From Bacteroides thetaiotaomicron VPI-5482 (GTDB lineage Bacteria; Bacteroidota; Bacteroidia; Bacteroidales; Bacteroidaceae), in the NCBI RefSeq assembly GCF_000011065.1, contig NC_004703.1, positions 1 through 33,038 of the forward strand: DNA of 33,038 nucleotides, written 5' to 3'. Numbering within the stretch: the stretch's first letter is position 1; every line of letters starts with the position of its first letter. The notes below the pieces were generated by a model. That model was not told the origin of the DNA. It saw nothing but the letters and a program-made list of their open reading frames with translations, and made no database searches. The translations under genes were made by a program, and so were the position numbers. Shown here in pieces: positions 5,172-14,156 of the stretch.

Positions 5172-7421
5172 ATGTTTGCCAAAGTACACCCGGCCGAGGA
5201 CGTGAAAAGCGGAAATACGGGAAGCTGTCACGACCTGGTGCGTTATCTGGAAAAGGAAACGGGGGAGGGACAGCGTTTTTTCTCCCATACGGAGCAGGAT
5301 ATTTCACCCGAACGGGTAATTATGGATATAGACGGGAACAAAAAGGCGTTAGGGGCTAACGACGCTAAATTCTTCATGCTTTCGCTCAATCCGTCGCAGT
5401 CGGAACAAATGCACCTTATCGGCCGGAAAGTGGACGATTTTAAGGAACTTACACCACAGGAGAAAAAAGAGGTTTTCCAAAAGCTGGAGGCGTTCACCCG
5501 TTCGGCTATGGATGAATACGCCTTGAACTTCGGACGGGACAATATTAGGGGAGGCCAGGATCTCATGTATTACGCACGTGTGGAAACGGAACGATCCTAT
5601 CATCCGGAAGATGAAGAGGTGAAACAGGGGATCGCCAGGATCGGAGAGCCTAAACCCGGTCTGAACTTACACGTTCACGTAATCGTTTCACGCAAGAGCC
5701 TGGACGGGAAAGTGAAACTTTCTCCGGGGGCTAAATCGGCCGGGAACACCTGGGAACTGGAGGGCAGGGGGACGGTGAAACGGGGTTTTTCACATGAGGG
5801 CTGGAAAGTCAGGGTACAGGAATGTTTTAACCGGAAATTCGATTACCAGGCCAAAGAGGGGGAAACTTATGTACGTCCGCAGGTATCGGCCGAGATCGGG
5901 AAGATCACGAACCCGGAGCTTAAAAGGATATTGCAGGACGAGCAGTTTACGGCGGCAAACCAGATCGTCGCAGCCATGAGGGAACAAGGTTACACGCACC
6001 AGGTAAGGAAGGGGGTGCATTCCTTTTCACGGGAGGGTGAAGTGTTCCAGGTTGAACACAGGCTCTTGAAAGCGTTCGAACAACCTCTGTCTGACGAGCA
6101 GCTAAAAAGCATAACGGAACGTTTCGACTTGACAAAGTACGAGGCGAACCCGGCCGGGTACAGGGAGAACGGTTTGCAGGTAAAGGATATAAGTTTCTCG
6201 ACATATGTAAAAGATGAAGCACAGAAGGGGGAAAAGGCCTTGAAAGAGGTCGCTTATAAAGTGGTTTATGATGAACAAAACCATACGACGGTATCGTTCG
6301 CCACCGTCCGGCAGTTCGCATACGAGCATCAAATAAACCTGGTGAAAAGCGAACCGACGGCCGAAGCCGTCTTGAAGAAGATCAAGAACCCGGAGCTTAA
6401 AAACCTGTTGGAGAACTACCGTTTTACGTCCGCTAACCAGATTGTCGTAGCCATGAAAGAACAAGGCTACACGCATAAGGTACGGAAAGGGGTACATTCC
6501 TTTTCACGGGAGGGTGAACGGGTGAGCATACGGCACAAGGATCTGAAAAAATTCGCCGATCCGAAACTGGAGAGCCGCCACATGGAGGGCATTATCGAAC
6601 GGTTTAACCTGTACAAGTACAAGCAGGAGGGCGTGGCCTACCGGGAAAACGGCCTGGAAGCCAAGAATATTTCTTTCCTGACATACCAGAAAGTGCCGAT
6701 CGAGCCGGAAGAGGATAAAAGCGTGACCGGAAAGCCGGAAACAAAGGAGGAAGCGCAGCAGCCACAGCAGGAAACGCCGGGGAGCGAGGCACATCCGGAA
6801 GAAACGGAAAACGAAGCGGAAACGCCCATGCCTGAACCCGATCCGGTGAAATACAGGAAAGAGCTTAAAGAGGTGTCTTATGATGTACTGTTTGATAGGG
6901 AAACGAAAACCTATGTGCCGATTTCGGCGATCCGGAAATACGCATACGAGAATGAGATCAATCTGATAGACCGATACAAGCATGGGTACGCAGTCAGGAA
7001 CGAGGATCTTAGGGAGTGCCTGGCAAATCCCGAATACCGGACGGTAAGGCAGATAAACAAGGCCATGAGGGAGAGGGGATATACGATCGAAAGGGACGAG
7101 GCCGGAAACTATACCTACATCAAGGGGGAAAGTTCTTTCTTTATGGAACGCCGGGATTTGCTTGCCTTTACCGGGTACGCCAAAGATACCGGAGGCCGGG
7201 AAAGGGGAACGCACCGAAGCGCAGACAAGACGGTCGGGTTTATCGGTGGTAAGGCCAAACAAAAGCTGATAAACGAGATCCTGGGGGATAGCTTCCGGAC
7301 GGAAAGGATGCTTGTAGGCAACGTGAAAAAGGCCGTCAGCCTTATACAGAACCCGGCTAATATAAAAATGATGCTGATAAAACAGATCGGCAGTTTTCTA
7401 AACCCGTTTAAAGAGTTATGA
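5172..7421 (+). CDS. Conjugative relaxase, DUF5712-type, with repeated C-terminal module
   Basis: The protein is 749 aa. The N-terminal ~230 residues form the relaxase-like domain. LNLHVHVIVSRK carries the HxH metal-binding pair (His167, His169), and NTGSCHDLVRYLEKE near residues 15-29 includes Tyr25, a candidate nucleophile. The enzyme should nick oriT, stay covalently bound to the 5' end and pilot the strand into the recipient. The remainder is modular. A unit with NPELK, NQIV.AM.EQGYTH.VRKGVHSF and an LK.F end occurs at about 244-290 and 403-450, with a diverged third at about 600-690. It alternates with an LKEV.Y.V.D..AYE..INL unit at about 358 and 570. An acidic, Pro/Glu-rich linker lies at about 515-560. 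The relaxase is followed by the coupling protein gene two bases later. Confidence 0.82.
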   Translation: MFAKVHPAEDVKSGNTGSCHDLVRYLEKETGEGQRFFSHTEQDISPERVIMDIDGNKKALGANDAKFFMLSLNPSQSEQMHLIGRKVDDFKELTPQEKKEVFQKLEAFTRSAMDEYALNFGRDNIRGGQDLMYYARVETERSYHPEDEEVKQGIARIGEPKPGLNLHVHVIVSRKSLDGKVKLSPGAKSAGNTWELEGRGTVKRGFSHEGWKVRVQECFNRKFDYQAKEGETYVRPQVSAEIGKITNPELKRILQDEQFTAANQIVAAMREQGYTHQVRKGVHSFSREGEVFQVEHRLLKAFEQPLSDEQLKSITERFDLTKYEANPAGYRENGLQVKDISFSTYVKDEAQKGEKALKEVAYKVVYDEQNHTTVSFATVRQFAYEHQINLVKSEPTAEAVLKKIKNPELKNLLENYRFTSANQIVVAMKEQGYTHKVRKGVHSFSREGERVSIRHKDLKKFADPKLESRHMEGIIERFNLYKYKQEGVAYRENGLEAKNISFLTYQKVPIEPEEDKSVTGKPETKEEAQQPQQETPGSEAHPEETENEAETPMPEPDPVKYRKELKEVSYDVLFDRETKTYVPISAIRKYAYENEINLIDRYKHGYAVRNEDLRECLANPEYRTVRQINKAMRERGYTIERDEAGNYTYIKGESSFFMERRDLLAFTGYAKDTGGRERGTHRSADKTVGFIGGKAKQKLINEILGDSFRTERMLVGNVKKAVSLIQNPANIKMMLIKQIGSFLNPFKEL

Positions 7422-7422
7422 T

Positions 7423-8862
7423 ATGATGATGTATATTATTATAGGGATCGCCTGCCTGGTGGGGATCATCGTTGTTGTGCTGTTGCTTCCAAATTCCGGG
7501 AAACAGCAGCAAAAAGGACAGAAATACCGTTTTGAACTGTCGGCCGGGGGAGGGAGGAAAATAACCTTTGCCGATCCGTTCGATAATTTCCTGGTCTATG
7601 GTGGGGCGAACTCCGGAAAGACCAAAAGCATAGGAAAGCCCTTGTTAAGCCAGTATATACAGGCCGGGTTTGCCGGATTTGTCTATAATTACAAGGATTT
7701 CGATCTGGCAAGGACAGCCGTACACCTGGTAAAAAAACATAATTACCCTTATGGGTGCTTCCAGATCAGTTTCACGGATATGGAACGGACGCACCGGACA
7801 AATCCGATACGTCCTTCCGTGGTGAAGAATGAAACCTTGTTCTTGCAGCTAATGGATGATATGCTGACCGCCTACCAGGGAAAGGACGGCAAACGGGACG
7901 AGTGGTTTAACGGGGCGTTGGGGATATTAAGGGGCGTTTCGATCCGGTTTTATAACGATTATCCGCAGTTTTGCACGATACCCCATATCGTTAATTTCAT
8001 TTGTTCGGCCGGAACTGTCCGGATAACGTCGTTCCTGGAGGGCAAGCACCAGAGCCGGGTACTGGCCGGGGCATTCCTGGACGCAAAGGACAGCCCCAAG
8101 ACGCAAAGCAGCTATCTAAGCAGCCTTACCAACAGTCTAAGCACGCTCGCCAACGAAAAAAAGGTGTGTTATGTCCTTTCCGGAAATGATTTCGACTTTA
8201 ACCTGATAGATCCGGAATGTCCGAAATTGGTTGTCGTATCGAACGCCTATCAGATCGAAAACCTGATTTCCCCGGTTATATCGCTCATGCTTTCCATTTC
8301 GTCCCGGCGTTTCACGCTGGCGAACAAAGTGCCGTTCTTCTACTTTCTGGATGAAGCGACCACGTTCCGGATCGCCGATTTCGAGAAACTGCCGTCCGTT
8401 CTAAGGGAATACCTTTGCAGTTTCGTTTTCCTCACGCAGTCGGCGGCGAAGATCGAGAAGATATACGGGAAATATGACCGCAGTTCGATAGAATCCAATT
8501 TCGGGAACCAGTTCTTTGGCCGGACAAAGGACATAGAGGCCTTGAAAAGCTACCCGCTTGTTTTTGGAAAAGAGGAGAGGCAGAGGGTTTCAAAGACCAC
8601 CGGAAGCAGCCGGGGAGGGGAGAACCGCAGCCGTACAGTTTCCACGCAGAAAGAGGAAATATACGACACGAATTTCTTTACCAGCCTGAAATCGGGCGAG
8701 TTCGTGGGGAGTGCGGCACATTCCAACATGAGGAACTTTCATTTGAGGTTTGAAATGTACGAGGACAAGGAAGATCCGCTTCCGATCGTGCATCCCGTAC
8801 TGGCCTCGGATATAGAGGAAAATTACCAGCAGATCATAAGGGATATACAAGGCATTGAATAA
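7423..8862 (+). CDS. Type IV coupling protein (TraG/TraD/VirD4-type ATPase)
   Basis: The protein is 479 aa. It has a single hydrophobic N-terminal segment (residues about 3-23) and then a RecA-like ATPase. Walker A is GGANSGKT (about 60-67) and Walker B is FFYFLDEATT (about 305-315), followed by a FLTQSAAKIEKIYG sensor region. It would link the relaxosome to the transfer channel at the inner membrane and drive DNA export. It is shorter than many VirD4 proteins and has one N-terminal membrane segment instead of two. It closes the mobilization operon, with a strong hairpin terminator 25 bases after its stop. Confidence 0.85.
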   Translation: MMMYIIIGIACLVGIIVVVLLLPNSGKQQQKGQKYRFELSAGGGRKITFADPFDNFLVYGGANSGKTKSIGKPLLSQYIQAGFAGFVYNYKDFDLARTAVHLVKKHNYPYGCFQISFTDMERTHRTNPIRPSVVKNETLFLQLMDDMLTAYQGKDGKRDEWFNGALGILRGVSIRFYNDYPQFCTIPHIVNFICSAGTVRITSFLEGKHQSRVLAGAFLDAKDSPKTQSSYLSSLTNSLSTLANEKKVCYVLSGNDFDFNLIDPECPKLVVVSNAYQIENLISPVISLMLSISSRRFTLANKVPFFYFLDEATTFRIADFEKLPSVLREYLCSFVFLTQSAAKIEKIYGKYDRSSIESNFGNQFFGRTKDIEALKSYPLVFGKEERQRVSKTTGSSRGGENRSRTVSTQKEEIYDTNFFTSLKSGEFVGSAAHSNMRNFHLRFEMYEDKEDPLPIVHPVLASDIEENYQQIIRDIQGIE

Positions 8863-8887
8863 CAAGGGAAGTGTGGCGACATTCTAC

Positions 8888-8916
8888 AAAGTGTGGGACA
8901 ACTCCACACTTTTTTG
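8888..8916 (+). terminator. Rho-independent terminator after the coupling protein gene
   Basis: AAAGTGTGG (8888-8896) pairs with CCACACTTT (8904-8912) and is followed by a T-run. It ends the mobilization operon and separates it from the mating-pair operon. Confidence 0.75.
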
Positions 8917-9125
8917 TGGAATATAAAAAAGGGGTAAAATTATAAAAGTTTGATAATTAGTGTATTTATTAAAACAGTAGTGTATTATGTCAAATTGGAA
9001 TGGATTTTGTACAATATAATTGTATAAATACACTCCAGTTTGAAACTCCAGTGCAATAGCAAAGGTTGTTTTTGGATTGGCCGGATAAGAATTTATTTAC
9101 TTAAATACTTAAAAATAAACTCCTT
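8917..9125 (+). promoter_or_regulatory. Leader region of the tra operon with inverted repeats
   Basis: This AT-rich gap must hold the promoter of the 9126-18590 operon. AGTGTATTTA (8959-8968) and TAAATACACT (9025-9034) are perfect inverted arms. TACAAT-ATA-ATTGTA (9010-9024) is a second palindrome. No clear TAnnTTTG box was found, so the promoter may be weak or activator-dependent. Confidence 0.4.
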
Positions 9126-9413
9126 ATGAAAACGCCTTTGTTTATCTTGCTCCAGGCTACTGGAGGTATCAGAAATGAAGTAAACACATTCCTTAGTGAT
9201 TATGCCGTTCCGGTGATCGCCATGCTCCTGATCGTGGGAGTGGGGATCGGTGTGGTGATGAATTATGATAAGATTATAGACCGGGACGGACAGGGAACAA
9301 GAAAAGAGGGTATTGTAAACTTACTCTGGGTAGTTGGTTACATCATCATCGGGCTTGCGATCATTGCAGCCGTTATCGCACTTATCAATAGCAAACTTAA
9401 AATGTCCCTCTAA
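9126..9413 (+). CDS. traE: Conjugal transfer protein TraE (DUF4134), small membrane protein
   Basis: The protein is 95 aa. Two hydrophobic segments (about 27-45 and 68-88) are separated by a polar loop (NYDKIIDRDGQGTRKEG). Size, topology and position directly before TraF and TraG match the Bacteroidetes TraE family. These proteins are small VirB2/VirB3-like membrane subunits of the mating channel. Its TAA stop overlaps the ATG of traF (TAATG), so the two are coupled. Confidence 0.82.
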   Translation: MKTPLFILLQATGGIRNEVNTFLSDYAVPVIAMLLIVGVGIGVVMNYDKIIDRDGQGTRKEGIVNLLWVVGYIIIGLAIIAAVIALINSKLKMSL

Positions 9414-9715
9414 TGGACTTCCAGGTTAGAAAGGGGCTGGAAACACCCCTGAAAGTGCATGGAATGAGAACGAAGTTTTTTTGCATCTATTGTATTATCC
9501 TGGCTGTGATTGTTCTTTTTGTCGTGGGCTTCCTGACAAGTGCCATGAGTGGGGAGGGATCTTTTTTGGCCTTTATCGTTTCGCTGGTGGCCGGGGCGTT
9601 CGCCTCTGTGGTCTTGCGGATCGTCTTTATCAACCTTTCCATGCAGCGCAAGTTCGGCAAGTTCAAAAGACAGGTATTTGTCATATCGAATAAGGATCTG
9701 TTAAACAGCCTGTAA
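9413..9715 (+). CDS. traF: Conjugal transfer protein TraF (DUF4133)
   Basis: The protein is 100 aa. Two membrane segments (about 24-43 and 50-70) follow a basic N-terminus (MDFQVRKGLETPLKVHG) and lead into a basic tail (RKFGKFKRQVF). The layout and its place between traE and the traG ATPase match DUF4133/TraF, a VirB3-like inner-membrane partner of the VirB4-type ATPase. Confidence 0.82.
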   Translation: MDFQVRKGLETPLKVHGMRTKFFCIYCIILAVIVLFVVGFLTSAMSGEGSFLAFIVSLVAGAFASVVLRIVFINLSMQRKFGKFKRQVFVISNKDLLNSL

Positions 9716-9726
9716 ACACTCTTTTT

Positions 9727-12171
9727 ATGAAAATATCGGCAGCGCAAGCGTACTGTATCTTGGATACGGTAGGATCTTCCATACTTACCAAATCCGGCGA
9801 AATATCCGTTTCCTACCTGTTGGAATTGCCGGAGGCCTATTCGCTGGATCGCTCGGATCTGGAGGAAAGGCATAACGAGTTATTCCGGGCTTTCCAGTAT
9901 GTCCGAACCGGGTTTATACATAAGCAGGACGTGTTTTTACGCAGGAAATTCAAGCCGGAATATGTGATCGAGGGGGAGGGCTATATACAGACGGCCGAAA
10001 GGAAGTATTTCGACGGACGGGAATACCTGCATCACTTCTGCATATTGTCCTTTACGCTTTCGGGACTGCAAAGCCTTGAAAAAGCGTACCAGGCCAACCC
10101 GTTGGCGTATAGCGAGAAACTGGCGAAGGCAGACCGGGACAGGCTGGCCGAGTTTCTGGAATCGGTGGAGAGTGCAGTTTCCATTATCCGGAATATCCGT
10201 GGCACGCAGATCCGGCCGTTGAACGTGGCCGAGGTGAAACAGCACCTTTTCCGGTACGTGAACGGTTTCCATGACGACGAGGGACTAAGGGATATACAGT
10301 GTTCCGATATGATAAGGATCGGGCAGAAGAAAGGGATATTCTTTGCCGTTTGTGATGAAAGGTATCTGCCCGACAGGATGAAAGTATATGTTACGGACAG
10401 CACTTTGCAGGAGGCAAACAGCCAGCTTTATATGTCGATGCTGGAAAGGATCGGCGTTCATGTGCCCTGTTCCCATGTGGTAAACCAGATATGGAAATTC
10501 GCCGGGGGAAGCTACCGGGAGGAACTGGCCGAGAGGGTGAAGCTGTTCGGCCGTTACCGGGAGTTTGACAAGGCCATAAAAAGCCGTTATGACGGCCTGG
10601 CCTCGTATGAGCAGGAGATCATCAACGAGGAAAACGTGCTTTGCAAAACGCACCTGAACGTGTTGCTGTTGGAGGATGACGAAACGATCCTGAACCGACA
10701 GACGGAACAGGTAAAAATGATTTTCACGAACGCCGGGTTTAAATATTACATTCCAAGTTACGAGGGGCTTTATAATATCTTTATAGGCTCGATCATCGGC
10801 CGGGAAAACAACCTGAATCCGGACTACCTGTTTCTTTCGGATCTGCATTCGTCGCTCTGCATGGGGATCAATTACTCTACGTTCCGCAGCGACAAGGAGG
10901 GGATCTTGTTTAACGAACGGCTGTATCAAACACCGATTCGAAAGGACGTTTGGGACGCAGATAAGAAACGCATTCCGGCACGTAACATGATTATCGTCGC
11001 ATCGACGGGTGGGGGAAAGTCGGTTACGTCGTTGAACATCATCCAGCAGAACATCGAGCAGAATTATAAACAGATCGTCGTCGAGTTCGGAAAGAGCTTT
11101 TACCAGCTTTCGCAGTTGTACCCGGACAGGTCGCTGCATATTGATTATGACGGCAGCAGCCCGTTGGGGATCAATCCGTTCTATACGGCCGGGAAGCAGC
11201 CGGACAACGAGAAGATAAAGACGCTTGTAAACCTGGTGCTTAAATTCTGGCGGTCTAAGGCGATCATGGAGGACACGAAACAAGTTGTTTCGCTGACAAA
11301 GATCATTTGCCGTTATTACGAGGATATTCCCGACGGCCATTGTTTCCCGGACTTTTACAGGTACGTCCAAAGAGAGGGGAAAAAACTGTATGAGCGTTTG
11401 AATATCCTGCCGGAATACTTCGATATAGACAGCTTCCTGCACGTGTGTTCGGAATTTATGCCGGGGGGATTTTATGAGAACGTGTGCAAGCCGTCCCCAC
11501 TGGAGAACGATATGCAGAACCGGGATTTTATCGTCTTTGAGCTGACGAAGATAAAGAAAGATCCGTTCCTGATTTCCGTCATTATGACAATCCTTTTCGA
11601 TACGATAGAGAACAAGATCCTTTCGGATCGTTCCGTCAGGGGGATGCTGATCTTTGACGAGTACGCAGAAAGCCAGTCTATAAAGGACACCTTTTCAGGT
11701 GCGGACATACATTCGACGGTGGCGTTCTGTTACCAGAAACTCCGCAAGGAAAACGGGGCGGTGGGTACGATCGTCCAGTCATTGGCGCAGCTTCCCGATA
11801 ACGAGTACACGAAAGGCATTATCGCCAATACGCAACTCTTATACGTGCTTCCGGCCAACGAGATCGTTTACGACCAGACGGTAGAGGCGTTCCATATCAA
11901 GAACCGGAGCCACGTAAACCTGATGAAGTCGATCCGTAACGACTTTTCAGGGGTACGGCCGTATTCGGAGATATTCATCCGGTTTATGGATAGTTATGCA
12001 ACGGTGGTACGCCTGGAGCTTTCACCGGAAAAATTGCTTGCATTCCAGACCGACGGCGAGAAATGGAACAAATTGCAGGAGATTTACAAGGAGGCCGGAA
12101 GCATGGAAACGGCCATAGAGAAGTATAAACAATTAAAACAGAAAAGTTATGAAACGGAAATGTCTATGTAG
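9727..12171 (+). CDS. traG: Conjugation ATPase TraG (VirB4/TraC type)
   Basis: The protein is 814 aa, a normal length for the family. The C-terminal half carries Walker A (ASTGGGKS, about 425-432) and Walker B (GMLIFDEYAES, Asp644-Glu645). Further ATPase signatures are TIVQSLAQLPDNEYTKGI and NTQLLYVLPANE. The N-terminal half is the usual VirB4-like domain contacting the membrane complex. The protein powers pilus or channel assembly and DNA transfer at the inner membrane. Its 3' end overlaps the next gene by 23 bases. Confidence 0.92.
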   Translation: MKISAAQAYCILDTVGSSILTKSGEISVSYLLELPEAYSLDRSDLEERHNELFRAFQYVRTGFIHKQDVFLRRKFKPEYVIEGEGYIQTAERKYFDGREYLHHFCILSFTLSGLQSLEKAYQANPLAYSEKLAKADRDRLAEFLESVESAVSIIRNIRGTQIRPLNVAEVKQHLFRYVNGFHDDEGLRDIQCSDMIRIGQKKGIFFAVCDERYLPDRMKVYVTDSTLQEANSQLYMSMLERIGVHVPCSHVVNQIWKFAGGSYREELAERVKLFGRYREFDKAIKSRYDGLASYEQEIINEENVLCKTHLNVLLLEDDETILNRQTEQVKMIFTNAGFKYYIPSYEGLYNIFIGSIIGRENNLNPDYLFLSDLHSSLCMGINYSTFRSDKEGILFNERLYQTPIRKDVWDADKKRIPARNMIIVASTGGGKSVTSLNIIQQNIEQNYKQIVVEFGKSFYQLSQLYPDRSLHIDYDGSSPLGINPFYTAGKQPDNEKIKTLVNLVLKFWRSKAIMEDTKQVVSLTKIICRYYEDIPDGHCFPDFYRYVQREGKKLYERLNILPEYFDIDSFLHVCSEFMPGGFYENVCKPSPLENDMQNRDFIVFELTKIKKDPFLISVIMTILFDTIENKILSDRSVRGMLIFDEYAESQSIKDTFSGADIHSTVAFCYQKLRKENGAVGTIVQSLAQLPDNEYTKGIIANTQLLYVLPANEIVYDQTVEAFHIKNRSHVNLMKSIRNDFSGVRPYSEIFIRFMDSYATVVRLELSPEKLLAFQTDGEKWNKLQEIYKEAGSMETAIEKYKQLKQKSYETEMSM

Positions 12172-12718
12172 TTTGCTTGTGATGATGTGCTTTTACTGTA
12201 CGGCGTTCGGCCAGTGGGTGGTGTCCGATCCGGCCTTGACGCAGCTATCGCAGATAACCTGGGCGAAAGAACTTAAACAGGCATACGAACAGTTTCAAGT
12301 GCTGGGGGAATCCAGGGACATACTGACTAAGAGCCTGGATCTGTACCGGCAGGTGAACGGGGTTATCAAAAACTCTAAAATGGTGTTGCAGGTGCTTTCC
12401 ATGCAGGGGGAAATGTTGGAACTGGCGGCGAAAGAGTGCACCCGGTCGGACGTGTTTACCGGACAGGAGGCATACGGGGAATATACGAACGTGCTGAACA
12501 AGATCATGGAGGAAAGCGTGCTTTCCTTTGACCTGATCCGGACGATCATATCGCCCTCGGTGAGCATGACCGACGGGGAGAGGATAAAAATTATCGTGGA
12601 TCTGGATAACAAGCTGAAAGAGAACCGGGACAAGATGCTCGACGAGAGAGCGAGGTTTAATACGGTCAATGACGCTATAAAACGGATCGCAGCCCTGAAA
12701 TCAACAGCCAAGAAGTGA
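12149..12718 (+). CDS. DUF4141-type conjugal transfer protein (TraI position)
   Basis: The protein is 189 aa. A signal peptide (MKRKCLCSLLVMMCFYCTAFGQ) gives a periplasmic, mostly helical protein with long amphipathic stretches (LKQAYEQFQVLGES..., DNKLKENRDKMLDERARF). Gene order between TraG and TraJ and the overall pattern match the DUF4141 proteins of Bacteroides conjugative elements, which occupy the TraI position and resemble VirB5-like subunits. The 23-base overlap with traG shows tight coupling. Confidence 0.72.
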   Translation: MKRKCLCSLLVMMCFYCTAFGQWVVSDPALTQLSQITWAKELKQAYEQFQVLGESRDILTKSLDLYRQVNGVIKNSKMVLQVLSMQGEMLELAAKECTRSDVFTGQEAYGEYTNVLNKIMEESVLSFDLIRTIISPSVSMTDGERIKIIVDLDNKLKENRDKMLDERARFNTVNDAIKRIAALKSTAKK

Positions 12719-12722
12719 GCCT

Positions 12723-13496
12723 ATGGAAGTGATCGACAATGTGATTAGCGCATACGAGGCCGTCAAGATGAACGGCGTCAGCCAGGGGATCATCGCCCTT
12801 TGTTCCTTTATCGCCGTTATCATCGTGATACAAAAGTTCGTGACGGCCTGGAAAGAGGCCTTTAGCGAGGGGGACAAGCCCGTCGATATGAAACAGTTCT
12901 TCAAACTGTTCTATATCTATATTTATGTGTTCGCCATTATCATGGTCGCACCGTTCGCCTTTACGATCGTGGAAACGGCACTTGGAAATCTTCAGAACGA
13001 ATTGATAAGCCATTATCAGGAGGACGTGGATCTAAGCATTGACGAGGCGATCGTAACCTTTACAAAGGACTATATCGAGGACGTGCAAAGGCGGCATAAC
13101 TGGGTAGGGCAGCAGATTCAGGAGGTTATCATGCTGCCGTTCAATATTGCGGCTTATACGATACTCCTGTACGCAACGAAATATATATTTTTCTTCTTTG
13201 CGTCAGCCCGGTATCTGTATCTTATACTCCTGGAGATCGTCACGCCGATAGCCGTAATACTCTACATGGACGAGAAAACGAGGCATTATACGCACGCATA
13301 CCTGAAAAACCTGTTTGTCTGTTACATGACGATCCCGGCGTTCCTGATAGCCAACGCCCTGGGGTCTATCATTGCGGAGAATATCATGCACATGTGCGGA
13401 CAGAACAAATATACCATGCTGGGACTTCTTTTCGCTTTCGTGTTCAAACTTTTCCTGTTTGCCAAAAGCGTGAAATTTTGTCGTGAACTGTTTTAA
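12723..13496 (+). CDS. traJ: Conjugal transfer membrane protein TraJ (VirB6-like)
   Basis: The protein is 257 aa with about five to six hydrophobic segments: near 20-40, 60-85, 140-160, 160-180, 200-220 and 232-252. A polar periplasmic loop (NELISHYQEDVDLSIDEAI) lies between the second and third. A multi-pass protein in this slot, between the DUF4141 protein and TraK, is the TraJ family. It is the likely VirB6-like channel component of the inner membrane. Confidence 0.8.
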   Translation: MEVIDNVISAYEAVKMNGVSQGIIALCSFIAVIIVIQKFVTAWKEAFSEGDKPVDMKQFFKLFYIYIYVFAIIMVAPFAFTIVETALGNLQNELISHYQEDVDLSIDEAIVTFTKDYIEDVQRRHNWVGQQIQEVIMLPFNIAAYTILLYATKYIFFFFASARYLYLILLEIVTPIAVILYMDEKTRHYTHAYLKNLFVCYMTIPAFLIANALGSIIAENIMHMCGQNKYTMLGLLFAFVFKLFLFAKSVKFCRELF

Positions 13497-13507
13497 ATCC
13501 TGATCTT

Positions 13508-14152
13508 ATGAATAAAGACGATATACTGAAAGATTTTGATACACTGGCCGAGGCCAAGCGCAAAGGAGCGGTAAACTTAAAATTGTGCCTGGGCTTTGCC
13601 CTGGTGGTGGTTGTCCTGGTGCTGGCCTGGGGACTGGTGGTGAATTTTACGGCACTGGATAAGGTGGTCGTGGTGGAGCGATCCGGCGAGTACCTGAAAA
13701 CGCACGCCGAGGATAGCGAGGCTCTGTTTCTTGCCCTGGTGAAAAAGACGTGCGCCGAGGCGACCGGGTACGCTAACAGCTTCGATCGCCTGAACCTGAA
13801 AAAAAATCAGGCGCACGCCGCTTTTTATGTCAATAAGAACGATCTGAATGCCGTGTTCTCAAAGTATTATAATGATAAGGCCTATTTTGATGCGGTGCAG
13901 AACGGGGCGGTCTATAAATGCGAGATAGACAGCATCCAGACGATCGCCGGGGACAATGAGCCGTACAAGGTGGCTTTCACTTCCACCCTGACGATTTACG
14001 GCGTTTCGGGGCAGAAGCTAAGGTTTCTTATCAGGACGAAAGGGGAGATCGTGAGAACCACGCCGCAATTTCCGGAGAACGTGACGGGATTTTTCTTTAA
14101 CCAGTTTATACAGCAGATTGTCCGGATAGAACAAGAACCTGAAAAAAAGTAA
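13508..14152 (+). CDS. traK: Conjugal transfer protein TraK (VirB8-like)
   Basis: The protein is 214 aa. A short cytoplasmic N-terminus (MNKDDILKDFDTLAEAKRKG) precedes one membrane helix (about 27-46) and a periplasmic domain of ~165 residues. That is the classical VirB8 layout, and the position matches TraK of Bacteroidetes systems. It would scaffold the channel across the inner membrane. In many Bacteroides elements a small TraL follows, but here only four bases separate it from traM, so traL is absent at this site. Confidence 0.85.
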   Translation: MNKDDILKDFDTLAEAKRKGAVNLKLCLGFALVVVVLVLAWGLVVNFTALDKVVVVERSGEYLKTHAEDSEALFLALVKKTCAEATGYANSFDRLNLKKNQAHAAFYVNKNDLNAVFSKYYNDKAYFDAVQNGAVYKCEIDSIQTIAGDNEPYKVAFTSTLTIYGVSGQKLRFLIRTKGEIVRTTPQFPENVTGFFFNQFIQQIVRIEQEPEKK

Positions 14153-14156
14153 CACT

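Noticed and set aside
10285..11442. Long open frame (385 codons) on the minus strand inside traG
   Set aside because: It is the antisense shadow of the traG ATPase gene. The plus strand has clear Walker motifs.
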